Origin: Maribacter_C sp047345145
GTDB taxonomy: Bacteria; Bacteroidota; Bacteroidia; Flavobacteriales; Flavobacteriaceae
NCBI RefSeq assembly: GCF_047345145.1
Contig: NZ_JBLFER010000004.1
Location: 1-64,000, forward strand
Direction of reading: 5' to 3'
DNA length: 64,000 nucleotides
In this document: positions 1 through 7,445 of the stretch, piece after piece
Numbering within the stretch: position 1 is the first letter of the stretch
Layout: the number at the start of each line of letters is the position of its first letter
Notes under the pieces: generated by a model
What the model saw: only the letters and a program-made list of their open reading frames with translations
The model's database searches: none
Told to the model about the DNA's origin: nothing
Translations under genes and position numbers: made by a program

Positions 1-309
1 AAAAATCAAAAAAAGGAAAACGCTCAGGATATAATAAGTAAATCGATTCAAAAGGTTTGCACAAAAAATCTTGGAAGAATAGATAAAACTTATGCTTCAA
101 AATTTGGATTTATCATAGGATACTCTGTGGGAAGTAAATCAAAACCGGAAATCATGAAATCATATCAAATCCTCAAAAATGAATCGGAACAAAAGTTAAA
201 AAATAACAAAAAGGAAAACGCTCTAGGTGTAATAAGTAAATCGCTATTAAATGCTGTTCGAAAAGTTCGGGCAGGTCTATTAATTCATTCTAAATATTTT
301 CAATTATGA
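1..309 (+). CDS. Hypothetical protein, C-terminal part, with internal duplication
   Basis: The frame is open from the first base of the window, so this is the end of a gene starting upstream; a GTG at 127 is probably internal. The product is lysine-rich and not recognised. About 195 bp apart there are two copies of a segment reading N-x-KKENA-x(3)-ISKS-x(4)-V-x-K, similar at DNA level as well (from about positions 3 and 199), so at least two repeats of roughly 65 residues are present and more may lie upstream. The stop codon overlaps the ssb start as ATGA, which suggests translational coupling within an ICE replication or mobilization operon. Confidence 0.55.
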   Translation, partial: KNQKKENAQDIISKSIQKVCTKNLGRIDKTYASKFGFIIGYSVGSKSKPEIMKSYQILKNESEQKLKNNKKENALGVISKSLLNAVRKVRAGLLIHSKYFQL

Positions 310-659
310 GTAATCTTAGAAACAAAGTCCAATTGATTGGCAACGTGGGGAACAATCCCGAAATGACCGTTTTGGAAAGCGGTAAAAAAGTAATCCGTTT
401 TTCATTGGCCACCAATGAGAACTACAAAAACGCCAAAGGCGAGAAAGTTCTAAGTACAGACTGGCATAATATGGTGGCTTGGGGCAAGACTGCCGAGATT
501 GTAGAAAAGTATGCCGTCAAAGGCAAGCAAATTGCCATCGAAGGAAAATTAACTTCTCGCAGTTATGAAACCAAAGAAGGCGAAAAGCGATACATCACGG
601 AAGTGATTGTTAGTGAAGTATTGTTATTGGGTTCTAAGTCTGAAAACAAAGCAGCTTAA
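306..659 (+). CDS. ssb: Single-stranded DNA-binding protein (ICE copy)
   Basis: A 117-residue SSB. The OB fold spans almost the whole protein: N-terminal NKVQLIGNVGNNPE, then RFSLATNE at about 31-38 and the TDWHNMVAWG strand at 51-60 with the aromatic residues that stack on DNA bases. It is shorter than the usual chromosomal SSB and lacks the acidic C-terminal tail ending in DDIPF that recruits partner proteins; it ends in SENKAA. Such short SSBs are typical of conjugative elements, where they coat transferred single strands. The start overlaps the preceding stop (ATGA) and an intrinsic terminator follows. Confidence 0.93.
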   Translation: MSNLRNKVQLIGNVGNNPEMTVLESGKKVIRFSLATNENYKNAKGEKVLSTDWHNMVAWGKTAEIVEKYAVKGKQIAIEGKLTSRSYETKEGEKRYITEVIVSEVLLLGSKSENKAA

Positions 660-679
660 ACAGTGGATTGTAGAAAAAC

Positions 680-717
680 AAAGAGGGCATTCTCGGAAAA
701 GTACTGCCCTCTTTTTC
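680..717 (+). terminator. Intrinsic terminator after ssb
   Basis: A 10-bp perfect stem (aaagagggca / tgccctcttt) with a 15-nt loop is followed by a T-run at 711-717. It separates ssb from the RadC-like gene. Confidence 0.75.
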
Positions 718-745
718 ATTACTAATAACGTTTAAATCAAAAGCA

Positions 746-1195
746 ATGAAATCACAAGTTAATGAAATTAAAGTCAGTTACAAAGAACGCATAACCGCAC
801 CATTTTGGCGCAAGATAAATTCCTCGAAAGATGCTGCGGAACTTCTTTTTGAGCATTGGGATAAAAGTACTATTAGCTTACATGAATCGTTCAAAATAGT
901 TTTATTGAATAATAACAATAAGGTCAAAGGAATCTATCAAATTTCACAAGGGGGAATAACAGGAACGCTTGTAGATTTGAGAATCCTATTTGCGGTTGTC
1001 CTAAAAACCCTTTCCGTAGCGATTATCTTGACACACAACCACCCAAGTGGAACACTAAAAGCAAGCGAAGCGGATAGACAGATTACGAAAAAAATCAAGA
1101 ACGCTGCACAGCTTTTAGACATCAAAGTACTCGATCACATTCTAATTGTACCCAATGGCGACTATTACAGTTTTGCCGATGAGGGAATACTTTAA
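746..1195 (+). CDS. RadC-like JAB-domain protein
   Basis: A 149-residue protein made almost only of the RadC/JAB (MPN+) domain. The JAMM metal site is visible: Glu47 in the early strand, H97-N-H99-P-S-G and Asp110 further on. It lacks the N-terminal helix-hairpin-helix part of full-length RadC. Short RadC proteins are common in ICEs, plasmids and prophages; a function in DNA repair is the traditional annotation but is not well established. It follows ssb in the same direction after a terminator, so it probably has its own promoter. A link with the E2-like protein 4 kb away is not supported by context. Confidence 0.85.
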   Translation: MKSQVNEIKVSYKERITAPFWRKINSSKDAAELLFEHWDKSTISLHESFKIVLLNNNNKVKGIYQISQGGITGTLVDLRILFAVVLKTLSVAIILTHNHPSGTLKASEADRQITKKIKNAAQLLDIKVLDHILIVPNGDYYSFADEGIL

Positions 1196-1207
1196 AATTC
1201 AAATCGT

Positions 1208-1426
1208 ATGGATATTAATATAGATATACCGTTTCGTCTAAATTTCAATAATCTGGACGGAGATACACAGGAAAAATTGATGGAGCAATCCAAGAAAGAA
1301 GTTGAAATAAAATTCGGTTCTGAAATGAAAATATATGCCCAAGAAAATCATTTGGACTATCAAGAAATTTTGGAAGAGGAAGCTATTAAGAACCTTTATA
1401 ATTACAAATTCATGTTCACTATTTAA
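1208..1426 (+). CDS. Small acidic hypothetical protein
   Basis: A 72-residue protein rich in Glu and Lys, predicted mostly helical, with no signal peptide, membrane segment or motif that I recognise. It begins 12 bp after the RadC-like gene, in the same direction, and ends just before an intrinsic terminator at 1449-1477, so the two genes probably form one transcription unit. Codon usage and the clean start/stop arrangement favour a real gene. Confidence 0.55.
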   Translation: MDINIDIPFRLNFNNLDGDTQEKLMEQSKKEVEIKFGSEMKIYAQENHLDYQEILEEEAIKNLYNYKFMFTI

Positions 1427-1806
1427 AGCAAGAAGATTTTGAATGCATGGGGCGACTTTCAAAAAGTTGCCCTTTTCTATTTTAGAAAATGCAACACTTC
1501 TCAATAATTCATATTGAATCCATAAAAAAATAGCTTTAACCTTCTTAAAATGGATGCCTTTTTCAACTTTAGAAACGAGAGCCTTTACCTTGAAGTAAAG
1601 GTATTTATTTTTTCCCCTGCGGGGAAAAAGGAATAGCAAGAGGATAACACGCTAAAGCGATGTTATGAAGTTCGATATCTTTTTCAATGCCTTGAAAATG
1701 AATTGATTATCGGTGTTTTAGGCTCTGATACAGTCTAGGAATAGGTCAAAAGTTTGTTGCAAAACATTCGGAAGACCCCTAAAACATTGAAAAAGTTTGT
1801 TGCAAA
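1427..1806. other. Non-coding region with terminator, hairpins and direct repeats upstream of mobilization genes
   Basis: About 380 bp without a credible gene. It holds a terminator at 1449-1477 (gggcgactt / aagttgccc, then a T-run), a hairpin at 1582-1601 (cctttac / gtaaagg), a stronger hairpin at 1609-1629 (tttttcccc / ggggaaaaa with a 3-nt loop) and two 17-bp direct repeats at 1748-1807. Lying just before the mobilization genes, it is the best candidate for the ICE origin of transfer, though no nick site is identified. Confidence 0.5.
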
Positions 1807-1807
1807 A
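1748..1807 (+). repeat. Two 17-bp direct repeats before the BfmA-like gene
   Basis: The identical sequence aaaagtttgttgcaaaa occurs at 1748-1764 and 1791-1807, 43 bp apart start to start. The second copy ends on the A of the BfmA-like start codon. Possible roles are an autoregulatory operator or relaxosome binding sites in an origin of transfer. Confidence 0.7.
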
Positions 1808-2376
1808 TGAAGGTAAAAAACAAATACAAGTATGACTATCTGGCCTTGAACTTACAGGCAAAGGTCGTTGTACGCTTTCGTGCTTTCTCTAAAAAGGTAG
1901 CCCGTTCTCATGCCGAGACCTTGACCGCTATGATGGACTTTTTTGAATGGCACAACTACTCGCCACACCAACGTTTTGGCAAAGATGTAATCGCAGGACA
2001 AAAGAAAAACCGCAAACGAATCGATGCCGTTATTGCGATCATCAAGTCCGTCGAGAAGTCACAGAACGTTCCGATTATGAATATCGAGGCTATGCTAAAA
2101 TCACTCTTTAAAGAGGAGATTAAAAAGTATGCCCCCAAATTGTTGGAACCAAAAAAGGTTGCTAAATCCAAACAAAATTCGACAGCCGAAAAAAATACCG
2201 TTTCAAGAATCGACTATGACCGAACACAGGAAAAACTATCCGAGACCAAAGACAGATTACGATATGTTTTGGAACGGGTCGAACTGGTCAGCAACCGTTT
2301 CGGAAAAGACTTTTTAAAATTGGAAATCACTCGAGAAGAACTTGCACGTTTCAAAAGGGGCTTAAAAAATTCATGA
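1807..2376 (+). CDS. BfmA/BtgA-type mobilization accessory protein
   Basis: A 189-residue basic protein. The N-terminal 60 residues contain the VVVRFRAFSKKVARSHAETL segment, which resembles the ribbon-helix-helix-like region of BfmA/BtgA mobilization proteins, known in Bacteroides to bind oriT DNA and assist the relaxase. The rest is Lys/Glu-rich and helical, with coiled-coil character at about 135-175. It is one base away from the relaxase gene, so the pair is likely cotranslated. A 17-bp repeat overlaps its start, which suggests self-regulation. Confidence 0.75.
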   Translation: MKVKNKYKYDYLALNLQAKVVVRFRAFSKKVARSHAETLTAMMDFFEWHNYSPHQRFGKDVIAGQKKNRKRIDAVIAIIKSVEKSQNVPIMNIEAMLKSLFKEEIKKYAPKLLEPKKVAKSKQNSTAEKNTVSRIDYDRTQEKLSETKDRLRYVLERVELVSNRFGKDFLKLEITREELARFKRGLKNS

Positions 2377-2377
2377 T

Positions 2378-3397
2378 ATGTATATAGCAATCACACCACA
2401 GAAACTAGGTCAAAGTTATTCGAACAGCGCAGCGGATTATGTGGCCTATCTCGAAAAGGAAAACGAGGGTTTGGAACAGGAAAATCAGGAACATTTTTTC
2501 AGCCAAACCGAAGACCGAATTTCCCCCGATAAAGTCATTTCTGAAATCGATGCCAATACCGCAAAACTCAAAAAAACCGAACCCAAATTTTATTCGATCG
2601 TAGTCAGTCCAAGCCAACGCGAACTCAAAAAAATAGCGAACAATCCAGAGGCGCTGAAAACCTATACGAGGGAGTTAATGAAGGAGTACGCCAAATCCTT
2701 TTACCGAGAAAAACCCGTAACCGTAGATCAGATAAAATACTTCGCCAAAATAGAACACGAACGCACCTATCGTGGCTTCGAAAATGAAGTGCTGGAAAAT
2801 GCCCCCTATCGAAAACAAATTGCCAAACTGGAGAACGATATCCGAAAGGTAGCGCGTGGGGAATTAGAGGGAACTATTAAAAAATTGGAACAGGAAATCA
2901 CAGCTTTAAGACAAGCAGCACCCCATCAGATCAATGGCCAGATGATCGTAGCCGGAATGAAAAAAGAGGGCAACCAATCCCACATCCATATTATCGTTAG
3001 CCGCAAGGATGTGACCAATACCTTTAGCCTTTCCCCTGGATCGAAATACAAGGCATCCGAAGTTGAAATGCATGGTAAAAAGGTGCAACGGGGTTTCCAC
3101 CGAGATCAATTCTTCGAGAAGGCCGAACAGACTTTTGATAAAGTCTTTGGTTACGACCGCAACTTTGTAGAGACCTATACCGCCAAGAAAACCTTGGTTA
3201 AAAATCCCGCGATGTTTCGGATGCTCTTGGGGAACCTACCCACCAACGAAAAAGCCCTTGCCCTGAAACTGCTCTCGAAATCTGGAATGCGTATTCCTTC
3301 CATTCCAACGAACAAAGTGCAATTGGCCTTAAAAGTGTTTCACAGATTAAGACGGGGAATGCAACGGGCCATCGAATCAGGATCAATCGGAATTTAA
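2378..3397 (+). CDS. MobB-type relaxase (DUF5712-like)
   Basis: A 339-residue protein with a relaxase-like histidine motif H202-I-H204-I-I-V-S-R near the middle, preceded by a long charged helical region (about 120-180). The N-terminus begins MYIAITPQK and includes an SNSAADYVAYLEKEN segment like that of the MobB relaxases of Bacteroidetes ICEs. The usual role is to nick oriT and carry the strand into the recipient. The catalytic Tyr is not certain; Tyr5, Tyr14 and Tyr21 are candidates. It lies between the oriT-binding protein and the coupling ATPase, the normal order of a mob block. Confidence 0.75.
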   Translation: MYIAITPQKLGQSYSNSAADYVAYLEKENEGLEQENQEHFFSQTEDRISPDKVISEIDANTAKLKKTEPKFYSIVVSPSQRELKKIANNPEALKTYTRELMKEYAKSFYREKPVTVDQIKYFAKIEHERTYRGFENEVLENAPYRKQIAKLENDIRKVARGELEGTIKKLEQEITALRQAAPHQINGQMIVAGMKKEGNQSHIHIIVSRKDVTNTFSLSPGSKYKASEVEMHGKKVQRGFHRDQFFEKAEQTFDKVFGYDRNFVETYTAKKTLVKNPAMFRMLLGNLPTNEKALALKLLSKSGMRIPSIPTNKVQLALKVFHRLRRGMQRAIESGSIGI

Positions 3398-3406
3398 ATC
3401 AAAGCC

Positions 3407-4996
3407 ATGGAAGAATTAAATTTTAGTCGTGTTGTGTTGACCCTTCTCTTTGGAAGCGGCCTTTGCTTACTTTTGGTGCGTTTTATCAAGGAAGGATTCT
3501 TTATCAATATACTTTGGATCGGGCTTGGATTGTTTTGGGCTTGGTCAAATGCCGCAGATCAAAAGCAGTTCCTTTCGGTTCTGCTAATAATTGGTTTGCC
3601 CCTGTTGTTTATCAACATCCTCTTTTATGTATTCTTTCCCAAGGAGGGCGAATCGAATACCCAAGGCAGGTATCGCGTCAAGCTTCAAGTCTCAAAAGGG
3701 AAACTGCTTTTGGAAAACATCCGTAGGGGAATTGCCATTATCGGAGCTGCGGGAAGTGGCAAAACGGAAAGTGTAGTCTATCCCCTTTTGAATCATTTTA
3801 GCCAGTGGAACTTTAGTGGGGTCATCTACGATTACAAAGACTTTGAGATTACCGAAATGGCCTACCCCCTATTCAGTCAATGCGATATTCCCTTCTTTAT
3901 CATTTCCTTCGACACCATTCATTCAAGGGTCAATCCCATTGCCCCAAGATACCTGCCCGACGAGGAAAGTGTCAACGAGCTTTCACGGGTACTGGTAGAA
4001 AACCTTTTGGAACAGAAGGACAACAACATGAACGCTACCACCCGGTTCTTTAACGATGTGGTAGAGGGCCTAGTCGGGGGAATGATATGGCGTTTGAAAA
4101 CCGATTTTGAAAAATGCTGTACCCTGCCCCATTTAATTGCCCTATATCAACATCTAAATACGGCACAACTTATTGAGTTCCTATCCGACAATGTTACCTC
4201 GAAAGCAATGGCCGATGCCTTTATTAGCGGAGTGGATTCTGAACGGCAAACAGCTGGTGTCAAAAGTACCTTGGCCAATGCCTTTAAAAAAATCAGTACC
4301 CAACGGATTTTTATGGCGCTCTCTGCAGATGAAGTTGATTTGAACATCAATCACAAAGATAATTTGGCGGTTGTTTCGGTGGTCAATAACCCAAAAATCG
4401 AAACATCCCTTTCCCCTGTTATTGCGACCATCATTCATACCATGACCAAGCAAATGAGTGTCCGAAATCAAAACGCTTCTTTTTTGTTAATGGAAGAAGC
4501 TGCGACCTTGCGATTATTGAATATGCACCGTATTCCTGCTACCTTACGCAGCTATGATATCGCCACGGTCTATGTACTGCAGGACAAGATTCAAAACGAT
4601 ATGATATACGGGCCGATGGCCAGTAAGGCAATCTTGGCCAACCTGTCCTATCAGTTTTTTGGGAAGGCCAATGACCCCGATACCGCCAAATATTACGAAC
4701 GCTTTTTTGAAATCGTAAAGAAGGAAACCAAAAGCGTTAACAAAGGCTATAACCTCAACTTTGACACTCGTGTGACTAAAGGGGAACGGGAAGTGGCAAA
4801 GACCCGTGCCGATGTGTTCTATGGCTTGCAACAAGGGGCTTTCGTGGTGCTGACAGATGGAAAAGATAAGAAAGTGCAATTCAAAACACCCAAGATTGTT
4901 AGGAAGTTGCCTTTGCCAGGACGGAATTTAAAAGAAAAACTACAGGAGAATTTTGAGAAGATTCATCGGGAGGCGAAGGGGATTCTCCAAGAATAA
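3407..4996 (+). CDS. Type IV coupling ATPase (MobC / VirD4-TraG family)
   Basis: A 529-residue membrane-anchored ATPase that would hand the relaxase-DNA complex to the mating pore. Two or three transmembrane segments occupy residues about 8-77. The nucleotide-binding domain follows, with Walker A GAAGSGKT at 113-120 and Walker B in FLLMEEAAT at about 360-367. A YDYKDFE segment shortly after Walker A matches the coupling-protein family. It begins 9 bp after the relaxase gene. The gene ends 3 bp before the stop of the convergent E2-like gene, so this is a clean cargo junction. Confidence 0.85.
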   Translation: MEELNFSRVVLTLLFGSGLCLLLVRFIKEGFFINILWIGLGLFWAWSNAADQKQFLSVLLIIGLPLLFINILFYVFFPKEGESNTQGRYRVKLQVSKGKLLLENIRRGIAIIGAAGSGKTESVVYPLLNHFSQWNFSGVIYDYKDFEITEMAYPLFSQCDIPFFIISFDTIHSRVNPIAPRYLPDEESVNELSRVLVENLLEQKDNNMNATTRFFNDVVEGLVGGMIWRLKTDFEKCCTLPHLIALYQHLNTAQLIEFLSDNVTSKAMADAFISGVDSERQTAGVKSTLANAFKKISTQRIFMALSADEVDLNINHKDNLAVVSVVNNPKIETSLSPVIATIIHTMTKQMSVRNQNASFLLMEEAATLRLLNMHRIPATLRSYDIATVYVLQDKIQNDMIYGPMASKAILANLSYQFFGKANDPDTAKYYERFFEIVKKETKSVNKGYNLNFDTRVTKGEREVAKTRADVFYGLQQGAFVVLTDGKDKKVQFKTPKIVRKLPLPGRNLKEKLQENFEKIHREAKGILQE

Positions 4997-4999
4997 CAA

Positions 5000-5668
5000 T
5001 TACGCTTCTTTTTTTTCGGAAAGCAAATAAGTAAATAAATCTAAATCCTTTTTCAGGCGCTCTTGACCATAGGGAATTAACTCTAATACCTTTTTTCCAC
5101 AGCACCTTTTGAATTTGGGTTTTCCACAAATTGGGCACTGTGAGTTTCTCTCTGGCTTTGGAAAACCAATTGTCACCTTCAAAAGAGAAACTATGTACTC
5201 AATATTTGTCAATTGGTGTTCTTCCTCATAGAACTGAATAACGCCAGAGAATCCATGCTTATATTCACCTTTGGCATATTTCTTCTTATCACAATGATAA
5301 TGATAGTTGGCGAAAAAGGGGTAAATGACATCCTGATAGAAACTCGTAAACCTTATCCCTCTCCTTTTCATTTTATCCAAAACATGCGGGATGTCCAAAC
5401 AGCAGGCGCCTTCTTTTGATATGTGCAAGTCATCGGTTCTATCGATGACATTACTTTTTTCAATTACAACTGGGACAGTATGAGGATACTCGTTCTTGTT
5501 AAGAATAATCTGCACCTCAAAACTACCCCAATAAGCATTGTCATCATCCACAATGTCCATTTTGCCTTCGAGAACTAAATAATTCGGATTAGGATACTCA
5601 ACCCTTTCAAAGGCAAAGTATTTGGACAAGAAATGTTTTATTTCAGTGTCCAGACTATAATTCCCCAT
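5000..5668 (-). CDS. E2/UBC-like protein with SEC-C-like cysteine tail, linked to a Pycsar cyclase
   Basis: A 222-residue protein. Residues about 1-125 look like a ubiquitin-conjugating (E2) fold: a beta meander ending in YPHTVPVVIEKS, then LHISKEGACCLDI with His82 and the candidate catalytic Cys89 or Cys90 in the G-x-C-L context of E2 active sites, then an aromatic helix (YQDVIYPFFANYHYH). Residues 178-190 carry CPICGKPKFKRCC, a variant SEC-C zinc motif. The chosen ATG at 5668 starts inside the end of the cyclase gene (14-bp overlap); a longer reading to 5743 would overlap it much more. Position suggests it acts on the cyclase or effector, as E2 proteins do in CBASS. Family assignment is by motif only. 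Confidence 0.65.
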   Translation of the reverse strand: MGNYSLDTEIKHFLSKYFAFERVEYPNPNYLVLEGKMDIVDDDNAYWGSFEVQIILNKNEYPHTVPVVIEKSNVIDRTDDLHISKEGACCLDIPHVLDKMKRRGIRFTSFYQDVIYPFFANYHYHCDKKKYAKGEYKHGFSGVIQFYEEEHQLTNIEYIVSLLKVTIGFPKPERNSQCPICGKPKFKRCCGKKVLELIPYGQERLKKDLDLFTYLLSEKKEA

Positions 5669-6650
5669 TATTGAAAAAAGGTTTGCTTTTAGAGGCAATG
5701 TTGTGCAAATTATCACTATTCCGCCCGGGTGTGGGTAAAGCATTAATGGTTAAAACGAGAACACCATTATCTTTTTGAACAGCCAATCCGATATCAACCA
5801 AATATCTTTCCCAATCAAAATGATATTGGTTATATACTCGACCGTCACCATAATCATGGATTGGATTACTACGCTTATCAAAATACTTATCCTTACCTAT
5901 TTGCGTATATATATGATGGCCCACAACTATACCATTAATTTTTGCGTTGCCTTGCATTTTTGGGGCCAAACTGGTATGAAGACTACAGGTAGTAACTTCT
6001 CCGGAATCACCAATACCAGAGTAGAACCATGAGACCTGATTTGAATGACCCAAATCCAGCCCTCCCCGAGTATGAATATCCTTTATCCCATTGGACTCAA
6101 AATAATCCTTCAAATCGTTCTTGACAAAATAAGAGATCATTGAAAAGGATTTTAGAGCATCTTTGACCGCCTGCTTTTTATCCATATTCTTTCGTCCAAA
6201 ATAAACCATCAAGCCATCACCGTGAATTCTGTGAACGTAACCCCCACATAGATTTACAGCAAATATTGAGGCACGTACAATACTCTCCGTAATAAGCCGG
6301 ACTGTACCTTTAGTAAATTGGTTGAAAAGTTGTGTGCTCTTTCTGACATCTATGAAGCCTGAAATTATCCAATGGTCTTCAGAATCGCCCGTTCCCCTCA
6401 AATAAGAAAAATCCGGGTGGTTACCAAGACTTGGATAAGTTAGAGTCGATACCCCGCCCATTCCTTTTGAAAAAGTCTTCATGCTCTCATTGAGTTCCAT
6501 GCCTGGGAGTTCGTTTCGCAACTTTACTAAATAATCTTGATTAGTTTCTACATAGGGTTGGCCGAGGCCATAGTAAGATCTATGCTTTCGTAAAGGGTCA
6601 TTTTCTACCGCTTTCTGAATTACATTTTTATAAGAGTCAAATACATCCAT
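5655..6650 (-). CDS. pycC: Class III nucleotide cyclase, PycC-like (Pycsar)
   Basis: A 331-residue protein with one class III cyclase domain at about 95-255. Metal-binding aspartates are visible: Asp101 in SGFIDVRKST and Asp145 in VHRIHGDGLMVYFG. The later SGIGDSGEVTTCSLH segment fits the conserved strand-helix part of the fold. There is no membrane or receiver domain, as expected for Pycsar cyclases, which make cCMP or cUMP when phage infects. The ATG at 6650 lies 3 bp after the effector stop; a longer reading to 6731 runs into the effector gene. The C-terminal tail (about 300-331) is low in structure and ends NNGEL, so it could be a modification site for the E2-like protein. Pyrimidine specificity is inferred from the effector partner. 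Confidence 0.8.
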   Translation of the reverse strand: MDVFDSYKNVIQKAVENDPLRKHRSYYGLGQPYVETNQDYLVKLRNELPGMELNESMKTFSKGMGGVSTLTYPSLGNHPDFSYLRGTGDSEDHWIISGFIDVRKSTQLFNQFTKGTVRLITESIVRASIFAVNLCGGYVHRIHGDGLMVYFGRKNMDKKQAVKDALKSFSMISYFVKNDLKDYFESNGIKDIHTRGGLDLGHSNQVSWFYSGIGDSGEVTTCSLHTSLAPKMQGNAKINGIVVGHHIYTQIGKDKYFDKRSNPIHDYGDGRVYNQYHFDWERYLVDIGLAVQKDNGVLVLTINALPTPGRNSDNLHNIASKSKPFFNNGEL

Positions 6651-6652
6651 TT

Positions 6653-7147
6653 TTACAATAATTTTGAAATTAATAAATAGGTTAATGGGGCTAGAAGAAC
6701 GAATTGCGCAATCAGTAAAACACCAACCCAAGTCAGTTTTCGAAATTTTTTGGTAAGACCGATCGACATCAGATGTACCTGGCTTCGAAGGTCTTTTAAA
6801 TCTCCCTTTTTGTTTTGTTCTTCGGAATTTTCAGAAAACGCATGGAACTTCTTATCACTTATCGATGCGAAGTAGTACAGCGAATCGAACTTAGTGTTTG
6901 GGGAGAAATATGGAATACTGGCCCATGCTAAAAGAATTAAGCTTAATATTCCGAGAACCAGAATCGAGCCAATAACGAACTGTAACCAAAAATGCTGAGT
7001 CAAAACTTCCTTTACCTGTGTTATTAAGGTAATGACACCACCAGTTAAAAAGGTATTGATGGCTATGTACACGGCGGTCTTGTTATTTACACTATCGAAG
7101 TAATGGTCTAGCCTGTTGACCGTATACTCAAGTCTTTCTTTTTCCAT
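6653..7147 (-). CDS. pycTM: Membrane effector, PycTM / DUF5706-like (Pycsar)
   Basis: A 164-residue membrane protein. An N-terminal helix (RLEYTVNRLDHYFDSVNNKT) leads into transmembrane segments at about 24-44, 54-76 and 139-161, with a soluble charged stretch between (about 85-135). This matches the DUF5706 family, named as the Pycsar transmembrane effector, which disrupts the inner membrane after binding cyclic pyrimidine nucleotide. The ATG at 7147 directly follows the upstream stop; a GTG at 7168 would overlap it. Two bases separate its stop from the cyclase start, so both are made together, as a signal producer and its receiver should be. Confidence 0.8.
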   Translation of the reverse strand: MEKERLEYTVNRLDHYFDSVNNKTAVYIAINTFLTGGVITLITQVKEVLTQHFWLQFVIGSILVLGILSLILLAWASIPYFSPNTKFDSLYYFASISDKKFHAFSENSEEQNKKGDLKDLRSQVHLMSIGLTKKFRKLTWVGVLLIAQFVLLAPLTYLLISKLL

Positions 7148-7148
7148 A

Positions 7149-7322
7149 TTATTTTTCTTTTCTAACACCTTTGAACTTCCCCCCAGAAGTTTTTACATCC
7201 ATAAATCTTCCGGTGTCGGAATCTCGTTTTACGAATAGGTTTGTCTTTGGGTTTAGAACCTGGGAGCGATTTTTCACTGCTCCTTTTCTAGCATTATCAC
7301 CTGTAGGTTTATTCTTTGCCAT
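7149..7322 (-). CDS. Small basic protein leading the Pycsar operon
   Basis: A 57-residue, strongly basic protein starting MAKNKPTGDNARKGAVKNRSQ and containing a SDTGRFMDVK stretch. I recognise it as a type of small conserved protein seen in many bacteria but know no proven function. An upstream GTG/ATG extension to 7358 would add 12 residues rich in Ile and Lys; the ATG at 7322 gives the usual N-terminus. One base separates its stop from the effector start, so it is the first gene of a tight four-gene unit with effector, cyclase and E2-like protein. It may be a regulator or nucleic-acid-binding partner, which is only a guess. Confidence 0.65.
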   Translation of the reverse strand: MAKNKPTGDNARKGAVKNRSQVLNPKTNLFVKRDSDTGRFMDVKTSGGKFKGVRKEK

Positions 7323-7348
7323 TTTTAATATTTTTTTTATAAATAAAC

Positions 7349-7379
7349 TTGTATTCATAGGTATATGCCCATAACTTTC
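7349..7379 (+). promoter_or_regulatory. Probable promoter of the sigma / ImmA-IrrE trio
   Basis: TTG at 7349-7351, a 20-bp spacer and TAACTTTC at 7372-7379, close to the Bacteroidetes consensus TTG-N17-23-TAnnTTTG (last base differs). It lies in the divergent region between the Pycsar unit and the sigma gene. Transcription from here would start after 7380, which excludes the ATG at 7365 and supports the ATG at 7446. Confidence 0.4.
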
Positions 7380-7445
7380 GTTTTTTTGCCACCAACATGG
7401 AAAAAATCTTCTTTAAGCGAGCATATACCAAATAGAAAGTACTTT

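Noticed and set aside
746..1195. RadC/JAB protein as deconjugating partner of the E2-like protein
   Set aside because: CBASS has a JAB partner (Cap3), but this gene is 4 kb away, on the other strand, beyond the mob genes, and is a common ICE gene by itself.
2129..2317. Alternative frame inside the BfmA-like gene
   Set aside because: It lies in a shifted frame wholly inside a gene with family resemblance and has no own start signal.
5213..5419. Plus-strand frame inside the E2-like gene
   Set aside because: It overlaps a minus-strand gene with clear motifs and fits no family.
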